This document shows, piece after piece, positions 26,416-35,054 of a stretch of 64,000 nt of DNA (the first letter of the stretch is position 1; every line of letters begins with the position of its first letter). The notes under the pieces were generated by a model. That model did no database searches. It worked only from the letters and a program-made list of their open reading frames with translations, and had not been told where the DNA came from. Source of the DNA: an uncultured Sulfitobacter sp. (GTDB taxonomy: Bacteria; Pseudomonadota; Alphaproteobacteria; Rhodobacterales; Rhodobacteraceae); the NCBI RefSeq assembly GCF_947500075.1, contig NZ_CANMQS010000004.1:186001-250000 (forward strand). Reading direction: 5' to 3'. The translations under genes and the position numbers were made by a program.

Positions 26416-27489
26416 ATGAATAGGACCGATCCATCTACGAAATCTTTGCAATTACTTGCACAACAAATCCTCGACGTCGATCCACAGCCCCTAGCACCTA
26501 AACTATCGATCAGCGTTTGGCAGGCTATGAGCATGCTTCAAAAGGCTATTCGGAGGAACGACAGTCATCGTACCGCTGTAGCAACCTCGACGCTTCTTAA
26601 TCTAGATGCAGAGAGGTTTTGGCGGCGTCTGGGCGTCATCGCGTTCGAGGACGTGGGTGTATCGAACCTTCCGCTCGTGTATGCTGTGACTGCAGCCTTG
26701 GCTGGGAAACGGGTTCGCGGAGAATTCGGTGGCGATACCCGCGTGGCGATGGCTTTGGCGCAGTGTCTCGCAAATTCTGCTAAGAATCGAAGTGCGGATG
26801 ATCTCCTGTGCATACGGGACCAGCATCCTGATGCGCGAGATATGCAGCACGAATTTCAACGCATCCCAACAGAGCGTCTAAGATCAATCTTCGTTGGGTG
26901 CCCGGAGGTCCTGGCGCAGGCATCAGCAGCGAAGATTATCGCGGCCAGATCCCCAAAACCCCATATTTCAGTTGAGGTTGAGCTTCTGGAAAATGCGGGG
27001 GCCGCGCCAGCGGCGATCGCTCTATTCGTGCAAGGCAAAGCACGTGTTCGCAATGATCTCCCATTTTTGGTCGCACTGCTGACACTTCAAAATGGTCTGC
27101 GTTCGCCCAATCCCGATGACGTTCTACCTGCAGAAATTGAATTCGCAGGCATGCCCGGCTGGGCACTCGACATGTTTACCCGAGAAGGAAAGGCCGCGAT
27201 CAGGCGGCTTCTCGCACACGACAACGCATTGTCGCAGTACATCAGGCGTAGCTTCCCAAGTGCGGGGCGAACGCAGCTCCTAGGCGAAGCGATATTCCGG
27301 GTCGAAGGCGGCCTCTTGCGAAAACGTCAAGATGGAGCGCTCGGTCAACAACTTCGGCAAATCATGGAATTGGAGTGCATGGGCATTCACCCTCACCAAG
27401 CGCGTGAAGTCCTTCGGCTGACGAGTTCAAATTTGGAGCTTCTCAACAGTCTGAGACGGCAAGTTGTGTGGGATGCATCCAATGGATAA
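26416..27489 (+). CDS. Protein resembling the C-terminal half of RarA/MgsA
   Basis: 357 residues, with AAGGAGGAGC just before the ATG. Residues 32-90 (SVWQAMSMLQKAIRRND, then FWRRLGVIAFEDVG) match the helical segment after the AAA domain of RarA (compare the SALQKAIRRGD / RIASEDVGL pattern). There is no Walker A or B, so the ATPase part is absent. Remaining sequence is helical (ERLRSIFVGC, AAIRRLLAHDNALSQYIRR). RarA acts at stalled forks; a stand-alone C-terminal type protein could bind SSB, DNA or host RarA. Overlaps the downstream recombinase by 8 bp. Confidence 0.5.
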   Translation: MNRTDPSTKSLQLLAQQILDVDPQPLAPKLSISVWQAMSMLQKAIRRNDSHRTAVATSTLLNLDAERFWRRLGVIAFEDVGVSNLPLVYAVTAALAGKRVRGEFGGDTRVAMALAQCLANSAKNRSADDLLCIRDQHPDARDMQHEFQRIPTERLRSIFVGCPEVLAQASAAKIIAARSPKPHISVEVELLENAGAAPAAIALFVQGKARVRNDLPFLVALLTLQNGLRSPNPDDVLPAEIEFAGMPGWALDMFTREGKAAIRRLLAHDNALSQYIRRSFPSAGRTQLLGEAIFRVEGGLLRKRQDGALGQQLRQIMELECMGIHPHQAREVLRLTSSNLELLNSLRRQVVWDASNG

Positions 27490-28474
27490 TTTGGGCCAAA
27501 CCTCGGATAATATCCATTTATCAGAGGCTCAAAACAACACTCGAACAGTCTCAACTTCAATTGCAGTTAACTGCAATCCAGGGGTTCTTAGACGTTTGCA
27601 AGAGTTGGTTTCCGCAAGCCTCTCCTCGAACACCCGCCGCGCCTACATGGCTGACTTATCTCACTTCATCGACGCTGGTGGGCAGATCCCCGCCACACCG
27701 GAAATGGTCGCCGTGTACCTGTCGCGCTTTTCTGACGATTTGGCTGTATCGACGTTGACTCGCCGACTGGCTACCATCAGCAAAGTTCATAAGGCCAACG
27801 GGTGGCAGAGCCCCTGCAAGTCAGAATTGGTGCGGTCCGCGATGCGGGGTTTACAACGGCTGAAAGAAAGTTCCCCAAAACAAGCAAAACCGTTATGCCG
27901 GGAAGACCTGTTTCTTGTTCTTGATTGTATGGCTGGGACACTCAAAGACAAAAGGGACAGAGCGTTGCTTCTGACCGGTTTCGCAGGAGGTTTTAGGCGG
28001 TCCGAGTTGATAGGTCTAGATTGGGACGATGTGCACGAAGTGAGAGAGGGAGTGGTAATTAACCTACGTCGATCTAAGACGGATCAGGCCGGAAACGGCC
28101 GCAAAGTCGGCATCCCTCTGGGGCGAACTAGGCATTGTCCGGTCCGTGCGCTGAATTTCTGGCGAGAAGCATCACACGATACAGGTAAAGCCCTTTTCAG
28201 ACCAGTCGATCGGATGGATCGCATTCAAGAACAGCGTCTTTCAGGGGATGCGGTCCCTTACATCATTCGGGGACGGATGAGAGAAGCAGGTCTTGATCCA
28301 ACCGGGTTTTCGGGTCATTCGCTTCGTGCAGGATTCGCAACCAGCGCAGCCAAGGCCGGGGTTGCGGCTTACAAGATCCGGCAACAAACTGGGCACAAAT
28401 CCGATGCGATGCTCGAGCGTTACATTCGTGATGGCGAGTTGTTCGACGGAAATGCAGCCGCATCATTGCTATGA
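27482..28474 (+). CDS. Tyrosine recombinase (XerC/D-like)
   Basis: About 330 residues from the ATG at 27482; GTG at 27464 or ATG at 27473 are possible. N-terminal SAM-like core-binding domain (SLSSNTRRAYMADLSHFIDA), then a catalytic domain with Arg in GGFRRSELIGLDWDD, Lys in RRSKTDQAGNG, HxxR in SGHSLRAGFATSAAK, and TGHKSDAMLERYIRDG carrying the second His and Tyr nucleophile. It overlaps the RarA-C-like gene and its own 5' part contains one copy of the 21-bp palindromic sequence, suggesting the recombinase site lies within its coding region. Confidence 0.85.
   Translation: MDNLGQTSDNIHLSEAQNNTRTVSTSIAVNCNPGVLRRLQELVSASLSSNTRRAYMADLSHFIDAGGQIPATPEMVAVYLSRFSDDLAVSTLTRRLATISKVHKANGWQSPCKSELVRSAMRGLQRLKESSPKQAKPLCREDLFLVLDCMAGTLKDKRDRALLLTGFAGGFRRSELIGLDWDDVHEVREGVVINLRRSKTDQAGNGRKVGIPLGRTRHCPVRALNFWREASHDTGKALFRPVDRMDRIQEQRLSGDAVPYIIRGRMREAGLDPTGFSGHSLRAGFATSAAKAGVAAYKIRQQTGHKSDAMLERYIRDGELFDGNAAASLL
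27556..27576 (+). repeat. Palindrome-containing 21-bp sequence, copy 1
   Basis: Contains the perfect 16-bp palindrome TTGCAGTTAACTGCAA (27561-27576) preceded by TTCAA. Lies in the recombinase coding region near codon 25-31. The inverted copy is at 29534-29554. Confidence 0.85.
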
Positions 28475-28497
28475 TAGTGAAGCCCTCACCGTATGCG

Positions 28498-28824
28498 CTA
28501 GAGGCGTTTTGCTGCCAGTGCTTCCATTTGCACCGTTGCGATCTCAAGAGCTTCATCAGAAATGACCTGAACCGCAGACTGAATGCGCTGAAACAGAATA
28601 TCACGCGAAGATGTGTCTTGAATCTCACCAAGACCGAGAAGCTGGTTGGGGGTGGTGCCGAGAGCGGTCGCTATCCGAACAAGTGTACCAAGATCAGGTT
28701 CACGATCCCCGCTAACGTAGTGTGCGTAGCGACGCTCACTAAGCCCGCAACGCCTTGCGGCTTCTGCGTTGGATATACCCAGTGCTTTCGCGCGGCTCCT
28801 CAAACTCCTACAAAATACATCCAT
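28498..28824 (-). CDS. XRE family transcriptional regulator
   Basis: 108 residues: HTH of Cro/C1 type (SRAKALGISNAEAARRCGLSERRYAHYVSGDREPDL split over helices 2-4, TLVRIATALGTTPNQLLGL) and a helical tail. Divergent from the membrane protein at 28931 across 106 bp with repeated CGTTTTGTTC sequences, so it likely represses one or both. Confidence 0.85.
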   Translation of the reverse strand: MDVFCRSLRSRAKALGISNAEAARRCGLSERRYAHYVSGDREPDLGTLVRIATALGTTPNQLLGLGEIQDTSSRDILFQRIQSAVQVISDEALEIATVQMEALAAKRL

Positions 28825-28898
28825 AGGAACGTTTTGTTCTGGAATTTCACGATGCGCTATGAACTATTTGTGGGGAGCATTCAGACCGTTTTGTTCCT
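28825..28898. promoter_or_regulatory. Probable XRE operators between divergent genes
   Basis: AGGAACGTTTTGTTCT (28825-28840, partly symmetric, touching the xre start) and ACCGTTTTGTTCCT (28885-28898) share CGTTTTGTTC in direct orientation. Placement suits autoregulation and control of the gene at 28931. Confidence 0.45.
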
Positions 28899-28930
28899 CT
28901 CGAGTAGATCACAGCAGATTGGAGGTCCTT

Positions 28931-29389
28931 ATGAGCAAGAACTCTGAAGGAGATGAAAAGATGAAGCGGCTGGAGGAGGCGCACCGCAAGAATGTTGAAG
29001 ACTTCAAAAAGTCGACTAAAGAGCTCAAAGAAGCTTTGCGGCCGATCCGGTGGCTTCTTGTAGTTGTCATGCTTCTGGTGGCATTCTTTCTCATGGTTCC
29101 AACGCCAAGTAACAAAGAAAAATATTGTGGAGACACTGATCGAGCAGCAGGCTCAGCATATGTTCGTGCACAATCCTTTATCAAACGAAGTTTGCGGGAG
29201 CCAGAGAGTGCAATTGCACCGTCCAGCCCTATCCGTGTAGGTTGGCTCGGCCAGTGCAGTTTTTTGGTCGTTGGTTCGATCAGGGCGAAGAACGGCTTTG
29301 GTGGCTACGTTCAGAACATATACGCAGTCAAAACGCATTATGATCTCGAGACTGACCGCCACAGTTTCACACTGATTTCGTTCGATTGA
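28931..29389 (+). CDS. Single-pass membrane protein, unknown
   Basis: 152 residues from the ATG at 28931 with GGAGG upstream. Highly charged N-terminal helix, probably coiled coil (EKMKRLEEAHRKNVEDFKK), one membrane helix (WLLVVVMLLVAFFLMV, about residues 41-56), then a small outer domain with two cysteines. No family recognised. Paired with a divergent XRE gene within the element, an arrangement often seen for conditionally expressed cargo. Confidence 0.6.
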   Translation: MSKNSEGDEKMKRLEEAHRKNVEDFKKSTKELKEALRPIRWLLVVVMLLVAFFLMVPTPSNKEKYCGDTDRAAGSAYVRAQSFIKRSLREPESAIAPSSPIRVGWLGQCSFLVVGSIRAKNGFGGYVQNIYAVKTHYDLETDRHSFTLISFD

Positions 29390-30078
29390 AACTGCTGTGG
29401 ACTTCGGCAGATAACGAAGAGGCTAGGGTCGCTAGCCACCAAAATGAACGAATTGGGAGAATTTTTGCTGGAACCCGTCAAAGTCGGATCGTGAACCCCG
29501 TCTTTCTAATGATGAGTGCGAGAACTGTTGACCTTGCAGTTAACTGCAATTGAAAACACCTAGCAGGTACCTTGAGTTATGCAGACCTGAAGGAAGCCTT
29601 GGTAATGCTGCGACGTTCACGTAGGCGAAGGTTCTTAAGTACTTGGCAAATTACCTCGTTAACCATGATGTGCTGTCGTATTCCGAATTGCATCTCGAAC
29701 ACATGGCTGTAGCTATTTCATTCTAGCAACTTCGTTCCGCGGTTGCCGAAACCGCAGTCAGAAATTGCTCCAAGGAGACAGTTTTTTGATCTGGCAGTCT
29801 GCGTTAAACGGCTCTCCACGCCGTTCTGATATTGATCCTGTTAAAGTGGGTATTGTCGTTTCCCAAGCCGAGATTGTCCTTCATGTGATCTCTATGGTCC
29901 AATCCACGCAACTGCACCAGAACGGATCGAGCACACGAAAAGTTCGATCAATCCTTCGCATGGGTGGCGGCTTTCTGTTTCACACTGCTCAGGTACCTGC
30001 TACAGTTTTCAAACACCCTGGGGGCTGGGCACAGTGTAACCTCTTGGAAAACAATACGGCGATCAAAGTGGAACATTC
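29390..30078. other. Right end of the island, no gene seen
   Basis: About 690 bp of mixed composition without a supported reading frame. It includes the inverted palindrome copy (29534-29554) and runs up to attR. Confidence 0.5.
29534..29554 (-). repeat. Palindrome-containing 21-bp sequence, copy 2 (inverted)
   Basis: TTGCAGTTAACTGCAA (29534-29549) followed by TTGAA: the exact reverse complement of 27556-27576. The two copies enclose the recombinase, xre and membrane protein genes (2.0 kb). Confidence 0.85.
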
Positions 30079-30096
30079 TCCCTTCGTCTCCGCCAC
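30079..30096 (+). repeat. attR: duplicate of the tRNA-Ser 3' end
   Basis: TCCCTTCGTCTCCGCCAC, identical to 16426-16443 and in the same orientation. The catabolic cluster begins 57 bp further on. Confidence 0.9.
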
Positions 30097-30153
30097 ACCT
30101 CTCGCACACCATCCGCCGTCCCGGCGCAGTGCGCAGGCAACGAACCGCCGCGC

Positions 30154-31530
30154 TCACGCGGAACCTGCCATCCCCGCCTGCCGCCCCAGCACCACCGCAC
30201 TCAGCAGTCCGTTGCCCGACAGATACCCGCTGTCACCGCTGCCGGAGACACCACATGCCGCGCCGCCGCCGGCGTAGAGTGTCCCGAACGCGGTGCCATC
30301 CATCCGCAGAACCTGTGCGGCCGTGTTCACCTTCAATCCGCCCTGGGTGTGGAACAGGGCCCCCGTCACTTTCACGCCGCAGAAGGGCGGGGAGAGTGGG
30401 GTGTCTGTGAACGCCCGGCCAAAGGCGTCGGTGCCGCCGAGCGGTATCCCCTCAACGGTCTGATGCAGCTGATCCGCAGGCAGGCCCAGCCCTTCTGCCA
30501 GACCCGTGATTGTATCGCTTGTCTGCACCGCGCCCGTTGCTTCGGCACGTTTGAAATCCTCGAACTGGCGGGCAATTGCCGCGATGCGGGCATCAAAGAT
30601 CGCATAGGCCTGCTGTCCTGGCTGCGACAGCACCGCGCGGGCGGCTTCGGAGTACCCTTGTGTTTCATCCCAAAACCGTCGGCCGTCCCGGTTCACCTGA
30701 AAACCCCCTTCGGTGATCACTGCCCATGTGATCAGGATGCCGTGGGGGTGGGCGACGTTGCCATGCCCCTGATACGCACCCAGGTGCATGGTTTGGGCAC
30801 CGATTGCATCGGCCCACAGAACGGCTTCGCCGCGGTTCCCATCATGGCCGAACCACACCGCCTCTGTAATCTCTGGCATGTGCTGGGCCACCAGGGCGCG
30901 GTTGCCGCCAAAACCGTTGCAGGCGAGGATCAGGCGGTCACATCCGATGGTTTCCTGCCCGCCGTCGGGCAATGTGACTGCCACCCCTGTGATCGCGCCA
31001 TCCGCGTGGAACAGTGTCGCAGCACGGCGTTCGCAGACAATGTCGATCTCAAGCGCTTCGCAGCGGCTGCGCAGGGCGTCGATCAACTCCGCGCCTGAGC
31101 GCGTCGGCAGCCCGTGCATGCGCCGGCTTGTGTGGCCGGGGTAGTCAAAGTCCGTCACGACGGAGAAGGGCAGACCATGGGCCTCTGTCAGCCATTCGAT
31201 GACCTCAGCGGCCTGTCCGGCCAACAGATCCACAAGCGCGGCATCGTTCTGGCCCTTGGCTTTGGCCTGAATGTCGGCTGCGAAGCGTGCGGCGGAATCC
31301 GCGATCCCCGCCGCCTGTTGAGCCCGCGTCCCCGCTGCCGGGATCAATCCTGCGGACAGCGCGGTTGATCCGCTGGGCACGGCGTCGGCTTCGATCACCA
31401 GAACCTGCTGCCCCGCCTCATGGGCCGACAGGGCAGCCACCATCCCGCAGGCGCCGGCCCCGATGATCAGGGTCTCACAGCTAAGGTCATAGGCATCCGG
31501 GGGCGGCAGAACCTCAGCCTTTGGCGTCAT
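30154..31530 (-). CDS. FAD-dependent oxidoreductase, fumarate-reductase flavoprotein type
   Basis: 458 residues. N-terminal FAD fold TLIIGAGACGMVAALSAHEAG (first Gly-rich loop, about residue 22), SGSTALSAGLIPAAGT, a fumarate-reductase-like substrate region (AYQGHGNVAHPHG) and the C-terminal ALFHTQGGLKVNTAAQVL plus GLLSAVVLGRQAG. Related proteins reduce or dehydrogenate carbon-carbon bonds next to carboxyl or keto groups. Last gene of the six-gene leftward operon; overlaps the previous gene by 17 bp. Substrate unknown. Confidence 0.8.
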   Translation of the reverse strand: MTPKAEVLPPPDAYDLSCETLIIGAGACGMVAALSAHEAGQQVLVIEADAVPSGSTALSAGLIPAAGTRAQQAAGIADSAARFAADIQAKAKGQNDAALVDLLAGQAAEVIEWLTEAHGLPFSVVTDFDYPGHTSRRMHGLPTRSGAELIDALRSRCEALEIDIVCERRAATLFHADGAITGVAVTLPDGGQETIGCDRLILACNGFGGNRALVAQHMPEITEAVWFGHDGNRGEAVLWADAIGAQTMHLGAYQGHGNVAHPHGILITWAVITEGGFQVNRDGRRFWDETQGYSEAARAVLSQPGQQAYAIFDARIAAIARQFEDFKRAEATGAVQTSDTITGLAEGLGLPADQLHQTVEGIPLGGTDAFGRAFTDTPLSPPFCGVKVTGALFHTQGGLKVNTAAQVLRMDGTAFGTLYAGGGAACGVSGSGDSGYLSGNGLLSAVVLGRQAGMAGSA

Positions 31531-32377
31531 AGCGCGCCCCTTTGTCCAACTGTTCCTGCGTGCCGATCACCTTGTTCAGACCGGCAAAGTCGAACATGCG
31601 ATCCGCAAAGGGGGTGTTGCTGCCATTGCTATGCAGGCTTTGGTAGTACGCCTGCGCGGTGCGCCCCAGCGCCCGGACAATGCCACCGGGAAAGATGACG
31701 ATGGAGAAACCCTGTTGCTCCAGATCATCCGCACCGGTCATCGGTGTTTCCCCGCCTTCGACCATGTTCGCCAGAAGCGGGATGCGCCCGGCAAACTGCT
31801 GGCCAATCGTCTGCAATTGGCTGCGGGTCTGGGGTGCTTCGATGAAAAGGACGTCAGCCCCGGCCGTCAGATAGGTTTCTGCCCGGTCCAGCGCGGCGGA
31901 GAACCCCTCAACCGCGATGGCATCGGTCCGGGCGATGATCAACGTGTCCGCACGTGCCCGCGCGTCGGCCATGGCAGCGATTTTGCCGGCCATTTCAGCC
32001 GCCGGGATCAGGGACTTGTCCGCCAGATGCCCGCACCGTTTGGGGTAGCTTTGATCCTCCAGTTGCAAGGCCGCGGCACCGGCACGTTCATAGACCCGCA
32101 TGGTGCGTTGCGCGTTGAGCGCATTGCCGAAACCGGTATCCGCGTCGATGATCACCGGCAGCGGCGTGCGGTCCGCGATCAACGCCATGGTGTCGGCCAT
32201 TTCACTTGCTGTGCTCAGGCCAATGTCAGGGCGCCCCAGGCGGGTGTAGGCGACAGCAGCCCCACTGAGGTAGAGCGCCTCGAACCCCGCGTCAGTAGCC
32301 AGTGCGGCGGTCAGACCGTCATAGACACCGGGAGCAACCAGAATGCGGTCACTTTGCAGGCGGGATTTGAGGGTCAT
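31514..32377 (-). CDS. Isocitrate lyase/PEP mutase family enzyme
   Basis: 287 residues from the ATG at 32375-32377, which overlaps the preceding stop (ATGA). APGVYDGLTAALATDAG, VIIDADTGFGN (metal-binding aspartates), ALQLEDQSYPKRCGH (the KRCGH catalytic loop) and LIIARTDA identify the superfamily. Members cleave or form C-C bonds of 2-hydroxy di- and tricarboxylic acids (2-methylisocitrate, 2,3-dimethylmalate, oxaloacetate). With LeuCD-type hydro-lyase subunits encoded nearby, a hydration-then-cleavage pair is an attractive inference. Confidence 0.85.
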   Translation of the reverse strand: MTLKSRLQSDRILVAPGVYDGLTAALATDAGFEALYLSGAAVAYTRLGRPDIGLSTASEMADTMALIADRTPLPVIIDADTGFGNALNAQRTMRVYERAGAAALQLEDQSYPKRCGHLADKSLIPAAEMAGKIAAMADARARADTLIIARTDAIAVEGFSAALDRAETYLTAGADVLFIEAPQTRSQLQTIGQQFAGRIPLLANMVEGGETPMTGADDLEQQGFSIVIFPGGIVRALGRTAQAYYQSLHSNGSNTPFADRMFDFAGLNKVIGTQEQLDKGARYDAKG

Positions 32378-32994
32378 GCCGCGCCCTCCAGCCATGTCCG
32401 GGCTTCTGCACAGGTCATCTGATGGGTCACGGTCCCAAGCGACAGCAGCGTCGCGTCGTGCACCTCATGTTTGAAAGCCGCGCACCCATCGCTCAACATG
32501 ACTGTTTCGATGTTGCGCAGATGTGCGTCCCGCAGGGTAGAGGCGACACCGCCGTTGGTGACAATTCCCCCGACGATCAGATGATCAATGCCCACTGCGC
32601 GCATGATGTATTCAAGCCGGGTCTGGTAAAAGGCGGAATAGGCGACCTTTTCGATCACGAAATCAGCAGGATGCAGGACATCGACCACCGTATGTCCAAA
32701 GGACCCCGGCGCGAAATCGCCCTTGTCCAGAAAGGGGCGAAGCTCCTTTAGATGCGGGGCAATCAGGGGCGTGCCATCGCTGTCAGGCACCAGCGTGAAC
32801 TGCGCCGAGACATAGCGCCCGCCCTGCGCGCGCAGGGCGGCGACAAGGGGCGCTACCCGATCCGGCAGGGCGGCAATGGCTTCGGCGGATTGTCCGGCGC
32901 GCCCATAGGCCCCTTCGGGGTGAATGAAGTCATTTTGCAGATCAATCGTCAGCAGCGCCGTGCGGGACAGGTCCCAAGTTCTGGGGTCGCTCAT
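32374..32994 (-). CDS. Isochorismatase-fold hydrolase lacking the usual cysteine
   Basis: 206 residues. LLTIDLQNDFIHP gives the catalytic Asp and VIEKVAYSAFYQT the Lys. At the site where amidohydrolases of this fold have Cys (TxxCV) this protein reads GIVTNGGVASTLRDA, with Gly in that position (checked in the nucleotide sequence). Isochorismatase and PhzD also lack that Cys, so vinyl-ether-type hydrolysis or an altered role is possible. Overlaps both neighbours by 4 bp. Confidence 0.82.
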   Translation of the reverse strand: MSDPRTWDLSRTALLTIDLQNDFIHPEGAYGRAGQSAEAIAALPDRVAPLVAALRAQGGRYVSAQFTLVPDSDGTPLIAPHLKELRPFLDKGDFAPGSFGHTVVDVLHPADFVIEKVAYSAFYQTRLEYIMRAVGIDHLIVGGIVTNGGVASTLRDAHLRNIETVMLSDGCAAFKHEVHDATLLSLGTVTHQMTCAEARTWLEGAA

Positions 32995-35054
32995 GCGGGT
33001 GTCTCCTGTGGTTCGATGATCGTGTTGCCAAAGGCATCAACACGTCCTTGCAGGTCGGGTTCGATCAACACGGTTGTGTCAGGCTGGGTGAGGATCGCAG
33101 GCCCGGTGATCACACTGCCCACCGGCAAGGACAACCGGTCATAGATGGCGGTGTCGTGCCACGCATCGCCAAAGTGGACGGGCCGCATTGCAATCGGGGC
33201 CGCCACGCCGCTTGTCGATGGTGCCAGGGTGGCCAGATCGAACTTGGGCCGTTTGCCGGTGACCGCGCTGCGCAGGTTCAGGATGCGCCGCACGCCGTTG
33301 CTCAGCAAGCGTCCGAAGGTCGCGCCATAAGCGGTGTCAAAGGCGCTTTCAATCTGAGCTTGCGTGGGGGGCTGAACGGTGCCGTCATTCACTTCGACGG
33401 CGATGGGCACGGATACTGTATGGGTCTGGCCGATATAGGCCATATCAAGCTCGAAACTCAGCTCCCGCGCCTCGAAACGGGTGCGGGAGGCATCAAGCAA
33501 TGCCATTCCCTCGTCCGCATGGGCCTGCATGAACCCCGCCAACGCTGTCTCATCCAGTGTGCTGACGAGGGTGTTGATCGTCTGCACGAAATCCTGCCGC
33601 ATGTCTGCAATCACGCAGCCCATGGCGGAGGTCACGCCGGGATAGCGCGGCACAATCGCCCGCGCGATACCCGTCTCTGCCAGCATTGCGCCTGCATGCA
33701 GCGCACCGCCGCCGCCGAAAGGCATGAAGGCAAATCGTTTGGGATCAAATCCCCGTTCAATCCCCACAAGCCGGATCGCCCCGGCCATGCGGCTGTTCGC
33801 CACGGTTAGGATCGCCTCTGCCGCTTCCAGCATGCTCAGACCCAGCGGCTGCGCCACATACGTTTCAATCGCCTGCGCCGCGGCATCGACGTCCAGCCGC
33901 TCCAGTTTCCCACCAATGGGGTTGTCCGGGTCGATCCGCCCCAGCACCACATTGGCATCCGTAACCGTCGGGCGATCATTGCCCAGACCATAGGCCACGG
34001 GACCGGGGTTCGACCCCGCACTTTCCGGCCCGATGTTCAGCAATCCGCCCTTGTCGACCCATGCGATGGAGCCACCGCCAGCCCCAATGGTTGTGATCTC
34101 GATCATCGGGGTGCGCACGACCATGCCAAAGTCGATGGAGGTCTGGGGCGACAGCATCGACTGCCCTTCGGAGATCAGGGAGACATCAAAGCTGGTCCCG
34201 CCCATATCGCCCGTGATGACATTCTCAAACCCGGCGGAGCCTGCGATGTACCCCGCTGCAATCACCCCCGCCGCCGGGCCGGAGAGCGCTGTCCGCACCG
34301 GCAAACGACAGGCGGTATCAACCGCCATCACCCCGCCATTGGATTGCACGATCATGAACTCCCCGTCAAAGCCACCGTTCCGCAGAGCGTTCTCAAGTCG
34401 GCCCAGATAGCCCGAGACTTCGGGCTGAAGATAGGCATTGAGCGCGGTGGTAGAAAACCGTTCAAACTCCCGTATTTCCGGCAGGATTTCGTGAGAGGCA
34501 GAGACATGGGCATTCGGCCAGACCTCCCGCAGGACTGAAACCGCAGCGGCTTCATTCGCCGGATTGGCGTAGGCATTGGCAAAGAGGATCGCGGCGGCTT
34601 CGCAGCCGTCTTCCTGCAACTGCCTCGCTGCTGCGCGCACGGCGTCCAGATCGACGGCGGTGCGGATTGTCCCATCCGCCAGCGTGCGTTCGGGCACTTC
34701 AAGACGGTTGCGACGGTCCACGACGGGTTCAAAGTCCCCGCGCAATCCCCACGTGCGGGGCCGGTCGCGCCGCCGCATCTCCAGCACGTCGCGCAAGCCT
34801 TGCGTGCAGATCACGCCGGTTTTGGCGCCCTTGCGTTCCAGTAGGGCATTGGTGCCTGCGGTGGTGCCATGCACGACAACCGCAATCTCCGACAGGTCAC
34901 TGACGTCCCGCCCGATCCCGTCCAGAAAACCACCCGATTGGTCGGGCCGGGTTGTCGGAACCTTGGCGACCGTGGCAGTGCCTTCCGCTTCGTTCAGTAC
35001 AAAAACATCCGTGAAGGTGCCGCCCACGTCGACACCGATCATGCGCTTGCTCAT
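32991..35054 (-). CDS. hyuA: Hydantoinase/oxoprolinase family protein, A subunit
   Basis: 687 residues. MIGVDVGGTFTDVFVLNE is the N-terminal ATP-binding motif of HyuA/OPLAH, with GAKTGVICTQGLRDVLEMRR, ALSGPAAGVIAAGY, ITGDMGGTSFDVSLI and GGGGALHAG following in order. These ASKHA-fold enzymes activate cyclic amides or ketones with ATP (N-methylhydantoinase, 5-oxoprolinase, acetone and acetophenone carboxylases) and work with a B subunit, here the adjacent gene (4-bp overlap). Exact substrate unknown. Confidence 0.9.
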   Translation of the reverse strand: MSKRMIGVDVGGTFTDVFVLNEAEGTATVAKVPTTRPDQSGGFLDGIGRDVSDLSEIAVVVHGTTAGTNALLERKGAKTGVICTQGLRDVLEMRRRDRPRTWGLRGDFEPVVDRRNRLEVPERTLADGTIRTAVDLDAVRAAARQLQEDGCEAAAILFANAYANPANEAAAVSVLREVWPNAHVSASHEILPEIREFERFSTTALNAYLQPEVSGYLGRLENALRNGGFDGEFMIVQSNGGVMAVDTACRLPVRTALSGPAAGVIAAGYIAGSAGFENVITGDMGGTSFDVSLISEGQSMLSPQTSIDFGMVVRTPMIEITTIGAGGGSIAWVDKGGLLNIGPESAGSNPGPVAYGLGNDRPTVTDANVVLGRIDPDNPIGGKLERLDVDAAAQAIETYVAQPLGLSMLEAAEAILTVANSRMAGAIRLVGIERGFDPKRFAFMPFGGGGALHAGAMLAETGIARAIVPRYPGVTSAMGCVIADMRQDFVQTINTLVSTLDETALAGFMQAHADEGMALLDASRTRFEARELSFELDMAYIGQTHTVSVPIAVEVNDGTVQPPTQAQIESAFDTAYGATFGRLLSNGVRRILNLRSAVTGKRPKFDLATLAPSTSGVAAPIAMRPVHFGDAWHDTAIYDRLSLPVGSVITGPAILTQPDTTVLIEPDLQGRVDAFGNTIIEPQETPA

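Larger units (their letters stand above)
16426..30096. mobile_element. tRNA-Ser-integrated genomic island of about 13.7 kb
   Basis: The tRNA 3' end (16426-16443) is duplicated exactly over 18 bp at 30079-30096. Between the copies GC content drops and gene content changes: tyrosine integrase next to the tRNA, Rep_trans-like protein, HNH endonuclease, SIR2-HerA, a second tyrosine recombinase and an XRE regulator. Host-type DNA resumes at once after 30096. No conjugation genes are visible, so it would need a helper or phage for transfer. Confidence 0.9.

Noticed and set aside
29765..30277. 170-codon forward frame across attR
   Set aside because: It crosses the island boundary and the end of the FAD gene, so it cannot be an old gene; low-complexity Pro/Arg tail is antisense-like.
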